Assembly: GCA_964574875.1 (NCBI GenBank)
Contig: CAZNOX010000010.1
Span: 1 to 58,018, forward strand
Direction of reading: 5' to 3'
From: DSCS01 sp035391585
Lineage (GTDB): Bacteria > Macinerneyibacteriota > Macinerneyibacteria > Macinerneyibacteriales > DSCS01
Length of the DNA stretch: 58,018 nt
The notes beneath the pieces are model-generated. The model made no database searches, was not told the origin of the DNA, and worked only from the letters and a program-made list of their open reading frames with translations. The position numbers and the translations under genes are program-made. Positions 7,413 through 16,481 of this stretch are shown here, in pieces; position 1 is the first letter of the stretch; the number at the start of each line of letters is the position of its first letter.

Positions 7413-8774
7413 TCAGTGGAGCCATTGGAGAAGAAGCGTCGCCAGCCCCAGATAGATCACGATCCCCGTGGCATCATTGGCCGTTGTCACCAGCGGCCCG
7501 GCGGCAATGGCGGGATCGATGCTCATCTTCTCAAACAGAAAAGGAGCGAAACTTCCGATGAGAGAGGCGACGATGATCGCTGAGATCATGGAGAGGCCGA
7601 GGATCAGCCCTAAAAGAGGCTGCCCGTGCCAGAGGATCGCGATGAAAGAGACGATGACGCCGACCACAAGCCCCATGACAGAGGCGACTCCGATCTCCCG
7701 AAGGACGGTGCTTTTGAGTTTTCCTGTATTGATATAGCCCACGGCAAGGCCGCGGACCACGATGGTCGCTGTCTGGCTTCCGATGTTCCCTCCCATGGCT
7801 GTAATGACAGGGACAAAACTTGTCAGGATGATGATCTCCTGGAGCGTCCTGTTGAAGGCCGACAGGATGGCCGCAGACAGCATACTTCCGAAAAAGGTCG
7901 TTATGAGCCACGGCAGGCGAAGCCTGGCGACCCGGAAGACATTCTTGGTGTAGAGTTCGTCTTCGACGGTTCCCACTGTCTTGTAGACATCTTCCGTGTG
8001 CTCTTCCCGGATGACATCGATGATATCATCGGCAGTGATGATCCCCAGAAGATGCATCTTCTCATCTGTTACGGGAATAGCAAACAGGTCATACTTTTCC
8101 ACGACCCTGGCGACGGACTCCTGGTCTTCATAGCAGTTCACATGGATGATCTCGCTTGTCATGACCTCGGTGATCTTTTCATCATCAAAGGCCAGAAGAA
8201 GGTCATGAAGGGAACAGACGCCTTCGAGTCTGTTCTGCTGATCAAGAATATAGATATAAAGCAATGATTCGATATCCTCTGTATTTTTCAGACGCAGCTT
8301 GACTTCACGGACATTCAGTTCATCCCTCACAGCAAAGAAGTCTGTGGTCATGATCCCGCCGGCGGAATCTTCAGGATAGACGATGAGGTTTTTGATATCT
8401 CTGCGGTCCTGAATAGAAAAATGAGTCAGGATGGATTCCCGTTTTTCCCTGGGAAATTCCAGGAGGATGTCGGTCACATCATCATCGCTCACATCCGAAA
8501 GGATCTCTGCGATCTCTTCGTCACTGTAATGCTCATCAAGGACAGCGATGAGGACCGGAATCAGGGCGGGCCCGGCGAATGTCAGCAATTCGCCTTTGAT
8601 CTCAGGAGAAAAGCGTGTGTAAAGCCGGGTGACCTGGTCATCATCAAGCTGATCGAAGATCTCAGCGATATCTTCCACGCGAAACTCACGGAGAAGAAGA
8701 GCCGAGGTCTCTTCAGGAGTTCCCTCCTGAAGGATCAATGAGAGAAAATGGTTGATCTTGTCGGGAGTGTCCAT
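7413..8774 (-). CDS. mgtE: magnesium transporter MgtE
   Basis: 453-aa Mg2+ channel of the inner membrane. The N-terminal superhelical domain (about 1-130) is rich in acidic repeats (LDDDQVTRL, SDVSDDDVTDIL). Two CBS domains (about 135-255) follow and act as the Mg2+ sensor. A linker helix and a five-helix membrane domain (about 280-450) carry the pore signature VPVITAMGGNIGSQTATI. Complete and of usual length. The start ATG overlaps the upstream stop as TAATG, so no M-box riboswitch lies directly before it and Mg2+ control would have to be post-translational or operon-wide. Confidence 0.96.
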   Translation of the reverse strand: MDTPDKINHFLSLILQEGTPEETSALLLREFRVEDIAEIFDQLDDDQVTRLYTRFSPEIKGELLTFAGPALIPVLIAVLDEHYSDEEIAEILSDVSDDDVTDILLEFPREKRESILTHFSIQDRRDIKNLIVYPEDSAGGIMTTDFFAVRDELNVREVKLRLKNTEDIESLLYIYILDQQNRLEGVCSLHDLLLAFDDEKITEVMTSEIIHVNCYEDQESVARVVEKYDLFAIPVTDEKMHLLGIITADDIIDVIREEHTEDVYKTVGTVEDELYTKNVFRVARLRLPWLITTFFGSMLSAAILSAFNRTLQEIIILTSFVPVITAMGGNIGSQTATIVVRGLAVGYINTGKLKSTVLREIGVASVMGLVVGVIVSFIAILWHGQPLLGLILGLSMISAIIVASLIGSFAPFLFEKMSIDPAIAAGPLVTTANDATGIVIYLGLATLLLQWLH

Positions 8775-9739
8775 TATGGCCCGGCCACCTGATGTTCAGG
8801 AATCTTTCCGTGAAGGACATCAATGACAGCTTGAGCCACCATGAGGCTCATGGTTTCCCGCGCTTTGACCGACCCGCTCCCGATATGGGGCAGTAAAACC
8901 GTGTTAGGAAGCTCTAAAAGGCCCTTGTGGACCTCCGGCTCATGTTCATAGACATCCAGGCCGGCTCCCTTGATCAAGCCCGTTTTCAGGGCTTTTACAA
9001 GGTCATCCTCTTTGATGAGAGGCCCGCGGCCTGTGTTGATCAGATAGGCCCCCTTCTTCATCTTCAGAAATGTCTCCCATGTGAAAAGATGACGGGTTTG
9101 AGGTGTCAGAGGAAGATGAATGGAGATCACGTCTGATTCGCTGAGCAGCTGGTGGAAATCCACGTAACGGGCTCCCAGGGACTCTTCCTCCTCTTGTGGA
9201 AGAGGTGTCCTGTTATGGTAGATGATCGACATATCAAAACAGCGGCATTTTCTGGCAAAAGACCGCCCGATGCGCCCCATCCCCAGGATCCCCACTGTTT
9301 TCCCTGCGGTCTCCTCCCCCAGAAGAAGTTCAGGTTTCCACATATCGAACGATCCCTCGCGCACATAACGGTCTCCTTCGACGATGCGCCGCATGACCGA
9401 AAGCATAAGGGCAAACGCGATCTCAGCTGTGGCATTGGTCAGGACATCGGGGGTGTTGGTCACTGTTATCCCGCATTGTGCGGCGTACTCTGTATCGATA
9501 TTGTTGTATCCCACGGCATAATTGGCAATGGCCCGGACACGGCCTTTCATGACTTCAAGCACCTCTTTGTCTATGGTATCGTGCAGCATGGTGATAAAGG
9601 CATCATACTCTCCCCCGTGTTGAAGAAGCCACTCTCTGGAGACAGGCCTTTCCTCGGGGTTGATCCGGACATCATACTCTTTGTTGAGAAGTGCGATTCC
9701 CCTGTCAGGGATCTTGAACGTGATATAGACTTTATCCAT
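8774..9739 (-). CDS. D-isomer-specific 2-hydroxyacid dehydrogenase (glyoxylate/hydroxypyruvate reductase-like)
   Basis: 321-aa NAD(P)-dependent oxidoreductase acting on D-2-hydroxyacids. The Rossmann motif GILGMGRIGRSFA is followed by the catalytic triad of the family: Arg in NTGRGPLI, Glu in DVYEHEP and His in LPHIGSG. It has no C-terminal ACT domain, so a biosynthetic phosphoglycerate dehydrogenase is less likely. Glyoxylate reductase (GyaR-like) or a related 2-ketoacid reductase fits best. It overlaps trmH by 8 bases and mgtE by one. Confidence 0.88.
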   Translation of the reverse strand: MDKVYITFKIPDRGIALLNKEYDVRINPEERPVSREWLLQHGGEYDAFITMLHDTIDKEVLEVMKGRVRAIANYAVGYNNIDTEYAAQCGITVTNTPDVLTNATAEIAFALMLSVMRRIVEGDRYVREGSFDMWKPELLLGEETAGKTVGILGMGRIGRSFARKCRCFDMSIIYHNRTPLPQEEEESLGARYVDFHQLLSESDVISIHLPLTPQTRHLFTWETFLKMKKGAYLINTGRGPLIKEDDLVKALKTGLIKGAGLDVYEHEPEVHKGLLELPNTVLLPHIGSGSVKARETMSLMVAQAVIDVLHGKIPEHQVAGP

Positions 9740-10379
9740 GTTTCTCCTCCTTCCGGATGATCTTCTGTATCACCGGCTGTTTCAGGACCCATGACATAAG
9801 GAGTTCCCGATATTGAACCGGAGAGAGTGTCCACTGGCGGTCCTTCAGTGAGGATTCTGCATAGATCCTTGCTGTATAGGCTGTGAGTGCCACGGTGACA
9901 GAGACATTGAAACTTTCCACAAAACCTGCTATGGGAATTCGGAAGACACCGTCCGCTTCTTTCCGGGCTGTCTCTGAGATCCCGTAAAGCTCCTGGCCGA
10001 AGACAAAGGCGGCAGGACGGTTGAACTCCATCTCATGAAGAGGCGGCTGATCCGGGTCGGGGTCGGCCACAAGGATCTGATACCCTTTTTTCCGAAGGGC
10101 ATGGAAACACTCACGACTCGTCTCATGCCGGTGAAGTGTCAGCCATTGATGAGCTCCCCTGGTGATATCCTTATTCACATTCAGCCGGTTGATCCCTTCG
10201 ACAATATGGACATCCTGAAAACCGAACGCTTCTATACTGCGTAGTCCGGCGCTGATGTTATGGATATCAAAGAAGTTTTCAAAGACAAATGTGAAATAGC
10301 GGCTGCGGCGTGAAGCCACATGGGAAAGACGCTGATAACGTTTCGGAGTGATATATTGAAGGTAGCGGTTAATTTTCAC
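9732..10379 (-). CDS. SpoU/TrmH-family tRNA 2'-O-ribose methyltransferase
   Basis: 215-aa SPOUT (knotted) methyltransferase likely to methylate a ribose in tRNA with S-adenosylmethionine. Motif 1 has Asn-Arg in a HNISAGLRS segment. Motif 2 is FVFGQELYGIS, and motif 3 is ESFNVSVTVALTAY, which forms the trefoil knot. It resembles TrmH (Gm18) rather than the rRNA enzyme RlmB because there is no N-terminal extension and a TrmH-like C-terminal tail is present. The start is GTG at 10379 with a weak ribosome-binding site. The modified position is an inference. Confidence 0.85.
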   Translation of the reverse strand: MKINRYLQYITPKRYQRLSHVASRRSRYFTFVFENFFDIHNISAGLRSIEAFGFQDVHIVEGINRLNVNKDITRGAHQWLTLHRHETSRECFHALRKKGYQILVADPDPDQPPLHEMEFNRPAAFVFGQELYGISETARKEADGVFRIPIAGFVESFNVSVTVALTAYTARIYAESSLKDRQWTLSPVQYRELLMSWVLKQPVIQKIIRKEEKHG

Positions 10380-10391
10380 CGGGTGATTATA

Positions 10392-10853
10392 TCACAGTTG
10401 AGCACCGTATTCAATAAAACTCTTGTAGAGGTCGTCCGGAGTCTCACTCTTCAGCAATGTCTGAAGATTATCCTTATCAGATAAGATATAGGAGATCCGG
10501 GACAGGAGATTGATGTGCTCGCAGGGTTTATCCTTGTCGGAGATAAAAAGAAGGATGAGCTTCACCGGTTTGCCGTCAAGGGCATCATAGTCCAGAGGTT
10601 TTCTCAGAAGAAGGACAGACAGCGTGGTCTCCCCCCATTCCGGAAGGCGTCCGTGGGGAACGGCGATTCCCAACCCGATGCCTGTGGATATCTTGTTTTC
10701 TCTCTCCCGGACAGCTTCGCGGAGTTCATCGGCTTGAGTTTTTTTGAATTCTGCAATGCGGGTGCAGAGAAAATCCAGAGCCTGGTCTTTTGAAGGGACT
10801 TCGTTTTGAATAAAAATCAACTCTCGCGACACATATTCTTTAATAGAAACCAT
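10392..10853 (-). CDS. ptsN: PTS EIIA(Ntr/fructose)-type protein
   Basis: 153-aa EIIA domain of the mannitol/fructose/nitrogen family, with the phosphorylatable His67 in GIAVPHGR. It stands alone, without EIIB, EIIC, HPr or EI nearby, so a regulatory PtsN-like role is more likely than sugar transport. ATG at 10853 is chosen because GGAG lies 4 bases upstream, and the longer frame has no such site. It is first in the operon ptsN-trmH-dehydrogenase-mgtE-recO. Confidence 0.88.
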   Translation of the reverse strand: MVSIKEYVSRELIFIQNEVPSKDQALDFLCTRIAEFKKTQADELREAVRERENKISTGIGLGIAVPHGRLPEWGETTLSVLLLRKPLDYDALDGKPVKLILLFISDKDKPCEHINLLSRISYILSDKDNLQTLLKSETPDDLYKSFIEYGAQL

Positions 10854-10881
10854 AATTCTCCTGTTTTGTCCTCTATAATAG

Positions 10882-10910
10882 AGTATAACAATGGGAGAAA
10901 AACAATGCAA
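10882..10910 (-). promoter_or_regulatory. promoter of ptsN operon
   Basis: Minus strand -35 TTGCAT (10910-10905) and -10 TATACT (10887-10882) with a 17-base spacer, about 30 bases before the ptsN ATG. Confidence 0.6.
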
Positions 10911-10920
10911 GACAATATTT

Positions 10921-11346
10921 TCAGCCGGAAAGGATTTCAATGGAGTCACCGGCAGCCACGTCTCCCCCGGTGATCACACGGGCGAAGATCCCTTCCAGAG
11001 GCATCACGCAGGCCCCGGTCAGCTCCTGGATGGCACATCCGGCATGGCATTTTTTCCCGATCTGGGTCACCTGGAGCACAACGGACCCGATGAGAAGCTT
11101 TGTGCCCACGGAGAGATGATGAAGCGTGATCCCTTCCGTGGTGATGTTTTCAGCATAGGATCCCCAGGGAAGCGAGGCTGTCTTTTCATTTTTCTCATAG
11201 CTTTCCCGGGCCAGCAGACTCACCTGACGGCCGCTTCCGCCATGAGCATCCCCCTCCATCCCGAAGTCTGCGAGGAATCGCCCCTGAGGAACGGGTTCTT
11301 TGATCTCCCCGACCCGAATGCTGCTGTTCACTGAGATGACTTTCAT
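10921..11346 (-). CDS. MOSC domain protein
   Basis: 141-aa single MOSC domain, the fold of the molybdenum cofactor sulfurase C-terminus and of YiiM/YuaD. The family Cys is present in GKKCHAG (Cys100), with a second Cys at 104 (CHAGC), and the N-terminal SVNSS strand is typical. Stand-alone MOSC proteins are thought to handle sulfur or the molybdenum cofactor; the exact reaction is unknown. ATG at 11346 is supported by AGGA upstream. It lies beyond the terminator of the pyruvate:ferredoxin oxidoreductase gene, so some read-through or an unseen promoter must feed it. Together with mobB and the molybdate-type transporter it suggests Mo/W enzyme use. Confidence 0.86.
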   Translation of the reverse strand: MKVISVNSSIRVGEIKEPVPQGRFLADFGMEGDAHGGSGRQVSLLARESYEKNEKTASLPWGSYAENITTEGITLHHLSVGTKLLIGSVVLQVTQIGKKCHAGCAIQELTGACVMPLEGIFARVITGGDVAAGDSIEILSG

Positions 11347-11361
11347 CCTTATCGTCCTTAT

Positions 11362-11387
11362 AAAAAGGGGGCGCTTTCGGCGCCCCC
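11362..11387 (-). terminator. intrinsic terminator of pyruvate:ferredoxin oxidoreductase gene
   Basis: On the minus strand a perfect 8-bp GC stem (GGGGGCGC/GCGCCCCC) with a 5-base loop is followed by TTTTTATAA. It lies 21 bases past the stop codon. Confidence 0.9.
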
Positions 11388-11408
11388 TGTGAATCAAGGC
11401 CCGCGGGT

Positions 11409-14400
11409 TTAAAACCCGTGTTCCGAGAGGTTCTTATAACGCTGATAACGCTCTTCGAGGTCTTTTTTGAGAAGAGCATCCAGCCTGACGGCTTCTTCCG
11501 GGAAGAGTTTTTCCAGGGATTTGTAGCGGACTTCATTGTTGATGAGCTCACTGACATCCTTCTGGGGCCCTTTGTATTCAAGGACAAAGGGGTTCTTCCC
11601 CTCCTCTTTCAGAAGTGGATTGTACCGGAAAAGCGGCCAGTATCCTGTTTCCACAGCCAGTTTTTCTTCTTTCTGGGTGTGTCCCATGTCAAGCCCGTGG
11701 TTGATACAGGGCGCATAGGCGATGATCAGGGAAGGCCCGTCGTATTTCTCGGCTTCGAGGAGGGCTTTCATCAGCTGGTTTTTATCAGCGCCCATGGCCA
11801 CAGATGCCACATAGACATAACCGTAAGTCATGGCCATAAGTCCCAGGTCCTTTTTCTTCGTCTTTTTTCCTGAAGCTGCAAACTTGGCAATGGCTCCATA
11901 GGGAGTCGCCTTGGAGGCCTGTCCCCCTGTGTTGGAGTAGACTTCCGTATCCAGGACAAGGACATTGACATTCTCACCGGAAGCCAGGACATGGTCCAGG
12001 CCGCCGTATCCGATATCATAGGCCCAGCCGTCCCCTCCGACGATCCAGATGGATTTTTTCGTATAGTAGTCTCTGAGCATATAGATCCTGTCAAGGAGTT
12101 CGGAGTCCACATCCTCCATCTCAAGGGCCGCTTCGAATTTTTCGCCGGACTCCTTGGAGAGAGTCCCGTCCTCTTTATTCTCCAGCCATTCCTTTGCTGC
12201 ATTTTTCAGATCCTCGGAATACTCATCACCTTCGAGGAGTTCTTTCACCATAGCGGCCAGTGTCTCTCTCTTCTGCCGGACAGCGATGGCCATTCCGTAG
12301 CCGTATTCAGCATTATCTTCAAAGAGTGAATTGGCCCAGGCCGGGCCTTTCCCCTCGTCGTTCACCGCATAAGGACAGCTGGGGGCGGATCCTCCGTAGA
12401 TCGAGGAACAGCCGGTTGCATTGGCGATCATCATCCGGTCTCCGAAGAGCTGAGTGACAAGCTTCACATAGGGCGTCTCTCCGCAGCCTGCGCAGGCTCC
12501 TGAAAACTCGAAAAGAGGTTTCTGGTACTGGCTGCCGATGACGTTGTCCTTGGGAAGGACTGCATCTTTCACAGGCACAGTGAGAGCGAACTGGTTGTTG
12601 GCCGACTCTTTTTCGGCGATCTCATCGAAGAACGTCATGTCAAGAGCCTGGACCGGACAGATATCTGCACAGTTGCCGCACCCTGTACAATCCATGGGGT
12701 AGAGCTGAATTCTGTAGTTGTATTCCTTCAGGGCCGGCATCTTGGGCTTCACTGTATTAAAGGTCTCCGGCGCCTCTTTCATCTCGTCATCAGTGAGAAG
12801 GACGGGACGGATGGCGGCATGGGGACACACAAAGGAACACTGATTGCATTGGATACATTTTTCGGCGATCCAACGGGGCATCTTGATGGCGATCCCGCGT
12901 TTTTCAAAACGGGTGGTCGACGTGGGGAAGGTCCCGTCAGGTGTAAAGCTGCTCACAGGGAGGTCGTCGCCCTTTTGAGCCAGCATGGGCTTCATCACGT
13001 TTCCGACGAAATCAGCTTCTTCTTCACTGGTGAAGAAGTCACTCACGGTGACATGGCCCATTTCAGAATCTTCAGCATCGGCCCACTTCTTGGTGTAACT
13101 GACCTTGACCAGGGCTTCTGCGGCTTTATCCACGGCGCTGTTGTTCATCTCGACGATATGGGCCCCCTTCTTGCCGTAGCTTTTCTTGATGGCGGCTTTC
13201 AGGTACTTGACCGCATTTTCGAAGGGGATCACCTTGGCCAGTTTGAAAAAGACCGTCTGCATGATCATGTTGATACGCTGGCCCAGTCCTGCTTCGTCAG
13301 CAATCCGCACGGCATCGATGATGTAAAATTCGGCTTTTTTTCCGGCGATGGCTCTTTTCAGGGAAGCGGGCAGCTTTGATTCGAGCTCTTTTTCATCCCA
13401 GGTCGTATTCAGGACAAAGATCCCCCCCTCTTTCAGGCCGTCGAGGAGGTCATACTGATAGACATAGGACTGGTTATGGCAGGCGATGTAGTCGGCTGTC
13501 CTCACAAGATAGGTGGATTTGATCTTTTTTTCTCCGAAACGCAGATGTGAGACAGTCAGCCCGCCTGATTTCTTGGAGTCATAAGCAAAATAACCCTGGG
13601 CATAGAGGTCGGTATTGTCTCCGATGATCTTGATGGCATTCTTATTGGCACCCACAGTCCCGTCTGAACCCAGTCCCCAGAATTTACACTGGACAGTCCC
13701 CTGAGGAGCCGTGTCGATATCACGCTCCACACGGAGAGATGTTCCGGTGACATCATCCTGGATACCCACGGTAAAATAATTTTTCGGGGCTTTGGAGAGC
13801 AGGTTTCTGTAGACAGCCATGACCATCCCCGGGGTAAACTCTTTTGAACTCAGCCCGTAACGTCCGCCGACCACAGTGATCTCCTCTCTCTCTTCGTAGA
13901 GAAGCGTGGAGACGTCTTTGTAGAGGGGCTCTCCCTCGGAGCCGGGTTCCTTGGTACGGTCAAGGACAGCAACGCTTCTGACTGTGGCAGGGAGTGCCCT
14001 CAGGAAGGCTTCCCTGGCGAAGGGGCGGTAAAGACGGACCTTCACGAGTCCCACTTTTTCTCCCCTGGCTGTGAGGTAATCGATGGTCTCTTCGATGGTC
14101 TCACACCCGGACCCCATGGCGACGATGACTCTGTCTGCATCAGGGGCTCCCACATAATCAAAGAGCCGATAGCTGCGTCCCGTGATGGAAGAGAGTTTAT
14201 CCATCTCTTCCTGGACAATGGCGGGTGTAGCTATATAGTAGGGATTGATGGCTTCCCTGGCCTGAAAGAAGATATCGGGATTCTGCGCTGTTCCCTTGAG
14301 AATGGGTTTCTCGGGACGCAGCGCCCTCTCTTTAAAAGCTTCGATGGCATCGTAATCCACGATCTCTTTGATATCCTCGTAATCGATCATCTCCACTTTG

Positions 14401-14945
14401 GAGATCTCATGAGATGTCCTGAATCCGTCAAAGAAATGGACAAAGGGAAGGCTCGACCTGATCGCAGACAGATGGGCCACCACACCAAGGTCCATGGCTT
14501 CCTGGACAGAGTTGGACGCCAACATGGCCACTCCTGTCTGTCTCACGGCATAGACATCAGAATGATCTCCGAAAATCGAAAGAGCATGCGAAGCCACTGA
14601 GCGAGCAGCCACATGGAAGACTCCGGGAAGAAGCTCACCGGCGACTTTGTAGAGATTGGGGATCATCAGCAACAGGCCCTGGGACGCTGTGAACGTCGCT
14701 GTGAGGGCCCCGGCTGTCAGAGACCCGTGAACGGCTCCTGAGGCGCCGGCTTCGGACTGAAGCTCTGAGACAAGAACAGGCTGGCCGAAGATATTCTTCT
14801 GGCCGTGGGCCGCCCACTCATCAGCCAGCTCCCCCATGGGAGATGATGGCGTGATGGGGTAGATAGCCGCGACTTCGGTCAAGGCACAGGCAGCATAAGC
14901 CGCTGCCGTATTTCCGTCGATGGCTTTCATGATTTTTTTAGCCAT
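11409..14945 (-). CDS. nifJ: pyruvate:ferredoxin (flavodoxin) oxidoreductase
   Basis: 1178-aa homodimer-type enzyme that converts pyruvate and CoA to acetyl-CoA and CO2, reducing ferredoxin. Domains in order: N-terminal pyrimidine-binding region with YPITPSSPMGE (about 30), the gamma domain, and a linker with two ferredoxin clusters (CIQCNQCSFVCP near 690 and CTGCGNCADICP near 745). The C-terminal TPP-binding domain has CAGCGETPY, GGDGWAYDIGYGGLDH, and the Mg/TPP segment DTEVYSNTGGQ. Full family length, no frameshift. ATG at 14945 follows GGAGG at ideal spacing. It has its own promoter flanked by a perfect palindrome and ends in a strong terminator, so it is monocistronic. It supplies reduced ferredoxin for the Rnf complex encoded just upstream. 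Confidence 0.97.
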   Translation of the reverse strand: MAKKIMKAIDGNTAAAYAACALTEVAAIYPITPSSPMGELADEWAAHGQKNIFGQPVLVSELQSEAGASGAVHGSLTAGALTATFTASQGLLLMIPNLYKVAGELLPGVFHVAARSVASHALSIFGDHSDVYAVRQTGVAMLASNSVQEAMDLGVVAHLSAIRSSLPFVHFFDGFRTSHEISKVEMIDYEDIKEIVDYDAIEAFKERALRPEKPILKGTAQNPDIFFQAREAINPYYIATPAIVQEEMDKLSSITGRSYRLFDYVGAPDADRVIVAMGSGCETIEETIDYLTARGEKVGLVKVRLYRPFAREAFLRALPATVRSVAVLDRTKEPGSEGEPLYKDVSTLLYEEREEITVVGGRYGLSSKEFTPGMVMAVYRNLLSKAPKNYFTVGIQDDVTGTSLRVERDIDTAPQGTVQCKFWGLGSDGTVGANKNAIKIIGDNTDLYAQGYFAYDSKKSGGLTVSHLRFGEKKIKSTYLVRTADYIACHNQSYVYQYDLLDGLKEGGIFVLNTTWDEKELESKLPASLKRAIAGKKAEFYIIDAVRIADEAGLGQRINMIMQTVFFKLAKVIPFENAVKYLKAAIKKSYGKKGAHIVEMNNSAVDKAAEALVKVSYTKKWADAEDSEMGHVTVSDFFTSEEEADFVGNVMKPMLAQKGDDLPVSSFTPDGTFPTSTTRFEKRGIAIKMPRWIAEKCIQCNQCSFVCPHAAIRPVLLTDDEMKEAPETFNTVKPKMPALKEYNYRIQLYPMDCTGCGNCADICPVQALDMTFFDEIAEKESANNQFALTVPVKDAVLPKDNVIGSQYQKPLFEFSGACAGCGETPYVKLVTQLFGDRMMIANATGCSSIYGGSAPSCPYAVNDEGKGPAWANSLFEDNAEYGYGMAIAVRQKRETLAAMVKELLEGDEYSEDLKNAAKEWLENKEDGTLSKESGEKFEAALEMEDVDSELLDRIYMLRDYYTKKSIWIVGGDGWAYDIGYGGLDHVLASGENVNVLVLDTEVYSNTGGQASKATPYGAIAKFAASGKKTKKKDLGLMAMTYGYVYVASVAMGADKNQLMKALLEAEKYDGPSLIIAYAPCINHGLDMGHTQKEEKLAVETGYWPLFRYNPLLKEEGKNPFVLEYKGPQKDVSELINNEVRYKSLEKLFPEEAVRLDALLKKDLEERYQRYKNLSEHGF

Positions 14946-14976
14946 AAATTCCTCCTTTATAAAATCCTTTACCACA

Positions 14977-15005
14977 ATAGTACTGTCTAACCCGCCGGAT
15001 GTCAA
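14977..15005 (-). promoter_or_regulatory. promoter of pyruvate:ferredoxin oxidoreductase gene
   Basis: Minus strand -35 TTGACA (15005-15000) and -10 TACTAT (14982-14977) with a 17-base spacer, about 35 bases before the ATG. Confidence 0.75.
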
Positions 15006-15007
15006 CC

Positions 15008-15031
15008 AATACGTGTATCAATACACGTATT
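15008..15031. promoter_or_regulatory. perfect 11-bp inverted repeat, candidate operator
   Basis: AATACGTGTAT and its exact reverse complement flank a 2-base centre. The dyad ends two bases before the -35 hexamer of the pyruvate:ferredoxin oxidoreductase promoter and reaches the glnA stop codon. There is no T-run after it, so a terminator role is unlikely. A dimeric regulator site centred near -50 fits best. I cannot name the regulator. Confidence 0.6.
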
Positions 15032-16469
15032 AGCAATTGAAATAGAGGTCGACTTCCTTGGGATGGGGCCTGTTTCTGATCTCCAGGCTCTCTCTCTCTT
15101 TCAGTCTGATATAACTGTCAATGATCTCCGTGTTGAAGACATCGCCCTGGAGCAGGAATGCCATGTCTTTTCGAAGAGCGTCCAGGGCCTCATGCAGGCT
15201 TCCGGGGACATGATCGATCCTTTTCAGCTTATTTTTCGGCATATGTTCCAGGTTTTCATCATAGGGGCCCATCCCGGACGAGGCCGGGTCGATCCTGTTC
15301 CGGATCCCGTCCAGCCCTGCCATGAGCATGGCCGATGCAGCAAGATAGATATTACACGTGGCATCTCCCGGCCTGTATTCCATCCTTTTGTCCTCTTCGG
15401 ATGTGAAATTTTTAGGGATCCGGATGGCAGCGCTTCTGTTTCCTTTTGAAAAGACAAGAGCGGTGGGAGCTTCAAAACCCGGGACAAGCCTTTTGTAGGA
15501 GTTCGTTGACGGGTTCAAAAAAGCGGTGATGGCACGTCCATGCTTGAGAATCCCTCCGATATAGTAAAGGGCTGTCTCACTGAGGTCGGCATATCCGCCC
15601 TTACTGAAGAAGATATTCCGCCCCTCTTTCTTGAGAAACTGATGGAAATGCATCCCTGAGCCGGCTCTGTTGAAGAGAGGTTTGGGCATGAACGTGGCAT
15701 GCAGCCCGTGTTTCCGGGCGACCATCTTGATGATATATTTGACCACCTGTCCCATGTCCCCCACCCTTTCCAGGCCGATGGGCTGGACTTCGATCTCATG
15801 CTGGCTGGCGGCTGCGACCTCATGGTGATGATACCGGATCTGGTAGCCGCATTGACGGATGAGCTGGACCATCTCTTCACGGACTTTGAAATAGAGGTCC
15901 ACAGGGGGATGGGCATGATAACCGTCTTTATCGGTGATCTTTATGGACCCTGCCAGAGAATAATCGGGCCTGTTTTCCATCATGTCCCAGTTATTCTCCC
16001 CTGTTCCCATAAAATAGGCGGCTCCGTTTTCTGCATTTTTGTAATAGAGCGACGTGAGCAGGTAAAACTCGAACTCAGGGCCCCAGAGGCTCTCATCAGC
16101 GATGCCGCTCTTTTCCATGTACTCCTGGGCACGGTGAGCCACTCCGCGGGGATCCATATGAAAGAACTCTTTGGTCTCCGCGTCAGCGATCCGGCACAGA
16201 AAAGAGAGTGTCGGGGTCTCCCAGAAGGGATCCATGAATCCCGTGGCAATATCCGGGATAATGACCATATCGCCGGATTCCACTGATTTCAGTCCCGATG
16301 TGGAAGAGGCGTCAAAACCCTCTCCTTCACGGACGATCTTTTCAGTGAGCTGAGCGGCGGGAAGGGTGAGATGGCGCATCTTCCCGTTCAGATCCGTGTA
16401 CTTCAGATCGATGGTGGTGATCCCTTCTTTTGTGATAAAATTTTTGATCTCAGCATAATTTTTAAACAT
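15030..16469 (-). CDS. glnA: glutamine synthetase, type I
   Basis: 479-aa ATP-dependent glutamate-ammonia ligase, cytoplasmic dodecamer type. The beta-grasp N-terminus contains DLKYTDLNGKMRHLT. The catalytic barrel has WGPEFEFYLL (metal Glu), HHHEVAAASQHEIEV, AGSGMHFHQ, and NRSAAIRIP. The C-terminus keeps GSLHEALDAL. Where enterobacterial enzymes have the adenylylated Tyr in NLYDLP, this protein reads NLEHMP, so AMP modification is unlikely. ATG at 16469 has AAGGAG upstream. It follows rnfB by 12 bases and probably belongs to the Rnf transcript. Confidence 0.95.
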   Translation of the reverse strand: MFKNYAEIKNFITKEGITTIDLKYTDLNGKMRHLTLPAAQLTEKIVREGEGFDASSTSGLKSVESGDMVIIPDIATGFMDPFWETPTLSFLCRIADAETKEFFHMDPRGVAHRAQEYMEKSGIADESLWGPEFEFYLLTSLYYKNAENGAAYFMGTGENNWDMMENRPDYSLAGSIKITDKDGYHAHPPVDLYFKVREEMVQLIRQCGYQIRYHHHEVAAASQHEIEVQPIGLERVGDMGQVVKYIIKMVARKHGLHATFMPKPLFNRAGSGMHFHQFLKKEGRNIFFSKGGYADLSETALYYIGGILKHGRAITAFLNPSTNSYKRLVPGFEAPTALVFSKGNRSAAIRIPKNFTSEEDKRMEYRPGDATCNIYLAASAMLMAGLDGIRNRIDPASSGMGPYDENLEHMPKNKLKRIDHVPGSLHEALDALRKDMAFLLQGDVFNTEIIDSYIRLKERESLEIRNRPHPKEVDLYFNC

Positions 16470-16481
16470 GATACAGGCTCC

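Noticed and set aside
8774..8800. M-box riboswitch upstream of mgtE
   Set aside because: The mgtE start codon overlaps the stop of the preceding gene, so there is no leader to hold a riboswitch.
15008..15031. Intrinsic terminator for glnA
   Set aside because: The dyad is perfect but there is no following T-run and the two-base centre suits a protein-binding site better.
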